Part shown: positions 28,714 through 31,115 of the stretch, piece by piece
Layout: every line of letters starts with the position of its first letter
How positions within the stretch are numbered: position 1 is the stretch's first letter
Assembly: GCA_900128395.1 (NCBI GenBank)
Contig: LT649376.1
Span: 1 to 31,115 of the forward strand
Reading direction: 5' to 3'
DNA length: 31,115 nt
DNA from: Stramenopiles sp. TOSAG23-2
Taxonomy: Eukaryota > Sar
Position numbers and translations under genes: made by a program
Notes under the pieces: generated by a model
The model's database searches: none
What the model was told of the DNA's origin: nothing
The model's input: only the letters and a program-made list of their open reading frames with translations

Positions 28714-28896
28714 ATTTTGGTAGATTTTATTTGTTGCATATATATATTTATTTTAGATATATTGGTATTGAGAGATTGTGTCTATCAATATTAATTTATG
28801 TTCTTCATTCGTTTAGGAAAGAAGACAACAAGATTTCATATTAGCATATAATAATTGTATAGATAGCAATACTTGCATTTATATATATCATTTGCA

Positions 28897-30531
28897 ATGA
28901 TGAATAATAATAGTACGACGAGGAATACAGAAGATGATGCTGCTTTGCCTTTGCTTGTAAGAAAATTAGCTGTTTTTAGAAAAAGTCTTGTTAGAGAACG
29001 TGGTTTAAGAATAGATTGTGAAGGAGAAATTCAAAATCTTTCAGAGAAATTGAAGTTAACAAGCAACATGTTGAAAGAAAAAGAAATTGTAGCAATGGAA
29101 TATTCGAAAAAATGTAAAGAACTGCAAGGACAAATTAAAGAACAGCAAGAAATACGTAGTAATGAGCAAAAGTTAGAAAAAATATTTAGTAGTTTTGGTA
29201 CTAAAAAATCAATAGAAAGTGAAAATAAGCTATTGAAAAAAGAAATTTTATCTTTAAAACGTAATCGAAAAGGGTACACATTGCGTATTGAAGAGTTAGA
29301 AAGCGAATTAAGCAACTTGCAAAAGCAAAATGCTACAAATTTGCAAGTATCGCAATCGCGTGTTGATATGTTAGAAAGAAATTTAAAGGATAAAGAGGAA
29401 GATGTTATTCAAACTAAATTAATCTATGAAAATTTACAAACGAAAATGCGTGGGCTAGAGAAAATAAGAGAAAATTTTGAGGAGGAAAGAAAAGAATTAC
29501 TGGCTGACAGAGATGCGGCATTGATAGAGACGGAAAACGAACGGTTGGAGAAAGAACGTTGTTTACAGAAATTGACGGATCTGTTAAATACTAATCGAGT
29601 TGTTGAAGATATGAATAATTTAGAAAAAGATTTAGTACGTAGTCGATCAAATAGTTGGGCTGGTAGAAGAAGTACTGCATCTTTTTCAAAATCAAGAACA
29701 AATAGTAGAAGTAATAGCATTGGAATTGATGATGATGATAATGATGACAATAATAACAATACAAATAAGATGTCCGGTAAAAAACGTGTACAAAGTAATG
29801 GAAATAATAATAACAATATTCTCAATGTAAATAATAATAACAATAATAATAGAATTTCTATAGCAGAAGAAGTCGATAATGTTGGCTTTGATGTTTTGGT
29901 TAAAGAATTTAATGTATATAAATTGCGAGATTTTTTTCCAAAAAGACCAGCTAAAATTACCATACGGAAACAATTGCTCACGGGGTCAATATCAATAGTT
30001 GTTGAACGTGCCGGTGTTGCCCGTATTCACAAAGCAGGAAGTATACGAGGAGCATCATTTGAAGCTCAAAATACACAATTTTTCAGTGATTCAAATTCTA
30101 CAAATACAGATATAGTAACATTTCAAATTGATTATTATAATCAAAAATCTGATATGTTTGAAAGTCATCAACGAAGTAAAATATGCAATGCAATAAATGA
30201 GGCATTAAAATTGTCTCAGATGAATCCTCAAAACCAGAGGTTATCAAAACAATTTAATTTATATTCAGATGGTGGTGAAGAAAGTAATTATGGTAATAAT
30301 AATACAAATCTGCGTGTGGATCAAATTCGACGTATAAATGGTAATGATAATAGAAGTATGAGTTTACCAAAAGGAAAAGCAAATGGAAATCCTCAAAATC
30401 GCCAGAAATCACAAATGTCTTGGAATGGGCGTCAGCATGTTAAAAATGATAGCAATACTAATGTAAAAATGCAACGTGCAAAAAGTGAAGAAAATATTTC
30501 TGATGAATTACAATTTTTCTTCGGTTTGTAA
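28897..30531 (+). CDS. Coiled-coil protein with an unassigned beta/alpha domain near the C terminus
   Basis: 544 residues from the ATG at 28897 (MMNNNSTTRNTEDD); the longer open frame begins only at a TTG. Residues 15-245 are a long coiled coil with heptad-like Leu/Ile/Lys/Glu spacing, apart from a short break near 95-110. Residues 248-275 are Arg/Ser-rich (SRSNSW, SKSRTNSRSNS), a likely phosphorylated linker. Residues 277-318 are Asp/Asn-rich low complexity. Residues 328-438 look folded: VGFDVLVKEFNVYKLRDFF, then alternating strands (KITIRKQL, GSISIVVERAG, DIVTFQIDYY) and a final helix (SHQRSKICNAINEALKL). That order of strands capped by a helix is PH-like, but I cannot assign a family. The C terminus (440-544) is Asn/Gln-rich and basic, ending ELQFFFGL. 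No signal peptide or membrane helix. Probably a cytoskeletal or centrosomal/basal-body type protein; this is inference from architecture only. Confidence 0.8.
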   Translation: MMNNNSTTRNTEDDAALPLLVRKLAVFRKSLVRERGLRIDCEGEIQNLSEKLKLTSNMLKEKEIVAMEYSKKCKELQGQIKEQQEIRSNEQKLEKIFSSFGTKKSIESENKLLKKEILSLKRNRKGYTLRIEELESELSNLQKQNATNLQVSQSRVDMLERNLKDKEEDVIQTKLIYENLQTKMRGLEKIRENFEEERKELLADRDAALIETENERLEKERCLQKLTDLLNTNRVVEDMNNLEKDLVRSRSNSWAGRRSTASFSKSRTNSRSNSIGIDDDDNDDNNNNTNKMSGKKRVQSNGNNNNNILNVNNNNNNNRISIAEEVDNVGFDVLVKEFNVYKLRDFFPKRPAKITIRKQLLTGSISIVVERAGVARIHKAGSIRGASFEAQNTQFFSDSNSTNTDIVTFQIDYYNQKSDMFESHQRSKICNAINEALKLSQMNPQNQRLSKQFNLYSDGGEESNYGNNNTNLRVDQIRRINGNDNRSMSLPKGKANGNPQNRQKSQMSWNGRQHVKNDSNTNVKMQRAKSEENISDELQFFFGL

Positions 30532-31115
30532 ATATGAACGTACGTAACAAGATGGGAAGTGGTCGTGCTGTCTTGTATAAAAATTGAAAAAGGACGTGTG
30601 TGTGTATATGACGTGTCATATAATGGGTTATGAGATTTAAATAGTGTATGTGTGTGTGTGTGTAAATAGTGGAACAAGGAAAAAAAATGTACAGTACAGT
30701 TTTTTTCGTATATATAATTTAATTTACGCATAATTTATTATATATAATGATGATAATATATATACGAAGTATATATTATCATTATTTAGCTTAATATATT
30801 TAATTAATGCATTAACTTATTTTTTTAATTTACTCATGATAATTCCGAGACTCTCCAGAAAGAATACAATAACTGAGACATCATATTAATATATAATTTA
30901 TTCGTATATAATATATAAAGATGTACGTAATGAATATAATAGTATCATAATTATCTTTTATTTATCTCACACTCTAATGTGTATTGTACATCTCATTAAA
31001 AGTATTTGTGTGTGTGTAAATATTTAGATTACACAACAATCTTAAAAATTGATAAATGTTATTTTTTACTTTTATTCCCCTTCTCTTATTTTTTTAACTT
31101 TTTTTACAACAAACT
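30532..31115. other. 3' flank of the coiled-coil gene to the window end
   Basis: 584 bp, very AT-rich, with a GT microsatellite (about 30645-30663) and a long AT hairpin (30750-30782). No gene is seen. Confidence 0.5.
30750..30782 (+). other. Near-perfect AT hairpin downstream of the coiled-coil gene
   Basis: ATGATAATATATATAC (30750-30765), loop GAA, then GTATATATTATCAT (30769-30782). The arms match except for one extra TA on the left. It may mark the 3' end of the transcript. Confidence 0.75.

Larger units (their letters stand above)
28089..28896. other. Intergenic region between the WW-ankyrin and coiled-coil genes
   Basis: 808 bp with unusual structure for this window: a 56-bp direct repeat pair, a 302-bp segment between them (28144-28445) of patchy composition including a CCCCCC run, a GC-rich hairpin at its end, a ccggcgggc/ccggtg patch (28545-28580), and a GC-rich near-palindrome followed by eight Ts (28689-28713). 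No ORF in the segment looks real, and no tRNA or snRNA is recognised. Confidence 0.6.

Overview
This is a eukaryotic nuclear window from an AT-rich, intron-poor protist with a flagellum and an aerobic mitochondrion. The flagellum is inferred from an IFT-dynein heavy chain and a MORN3-like gene, and the mitochondrion from a complex I subunit. The stop codons TAA, TAG and TGA are all used as stops, so the code is standard. No CDS needs a spliceosomal intron; two CDSs are each broken by one apparent single-base indel. Asn/Ser-rich stretches, Tudor-like 'KVGDKVEA' modules and a stramenopile/plant-like NDUFB8 make a stramenopile or other SAR lineage my best guess, but the sequence does not prove it.

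Layout (13 protein genes): 1-1971 (-) N-terminal 657 codons of cytoplasmic dynein-2 heavy chain; 2851-3957 (+) choline/ecdysteroid-kinase-like phosphotransferase; 4390-8136 (+) two Tudor-like domains plus about 25 IQ-like motifs; 8235-9233 (-) secreted collagen-like protein; 9711-15987 (-) giant FG nucleoporin of nuclear-basket type with SAP-like segments, an AT-hook and a RanBP2 zinc finger; 17391-18383 (+) PP1 catalytic subunit; 19078-20133 (-) MORN3-like protein fused to an EF-hand pair; 20777-21136 (+) ATG12; 21401-23656 (-) secreted or membrane-anchored lectin/kringle-like/EGF protein; 24319-25094 (+) secreted protein of unknown function with a frameshift; 25473-25859 (-) NDUFB8; 26463-28088 (+) WW-ankyrin protein; 28897-30531 (+) coiled-coil protein with an unassigned folded domain near its C terminus.

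Strands alternate strikingly: there are five divergent pairs, sharing 0.6-1.4 kb upstream regions, and four convergent pairs. No operon or single pathway ties the genes together. Several could serve the flagellum (DYNC2H1, MORN3-EF, possibly the IQ-rich and coiled-coil proteins), and three encode secreted or surface proteins.

Non-coding structure includes a perfect 98-bp tandem duplication upstream of ATG12, a 56-bp direct repeat flanking a 302-bp segment that ends in a CGCCGGC hairpin downstream of the WW-ankyrin gene, a 26-bp frame-changing duplication at the 3' end of the collagen gene, and palindromes or hairpins in most 3' flanks. I saw no tRNA, rRNA, CRISPR array or intact transposon.
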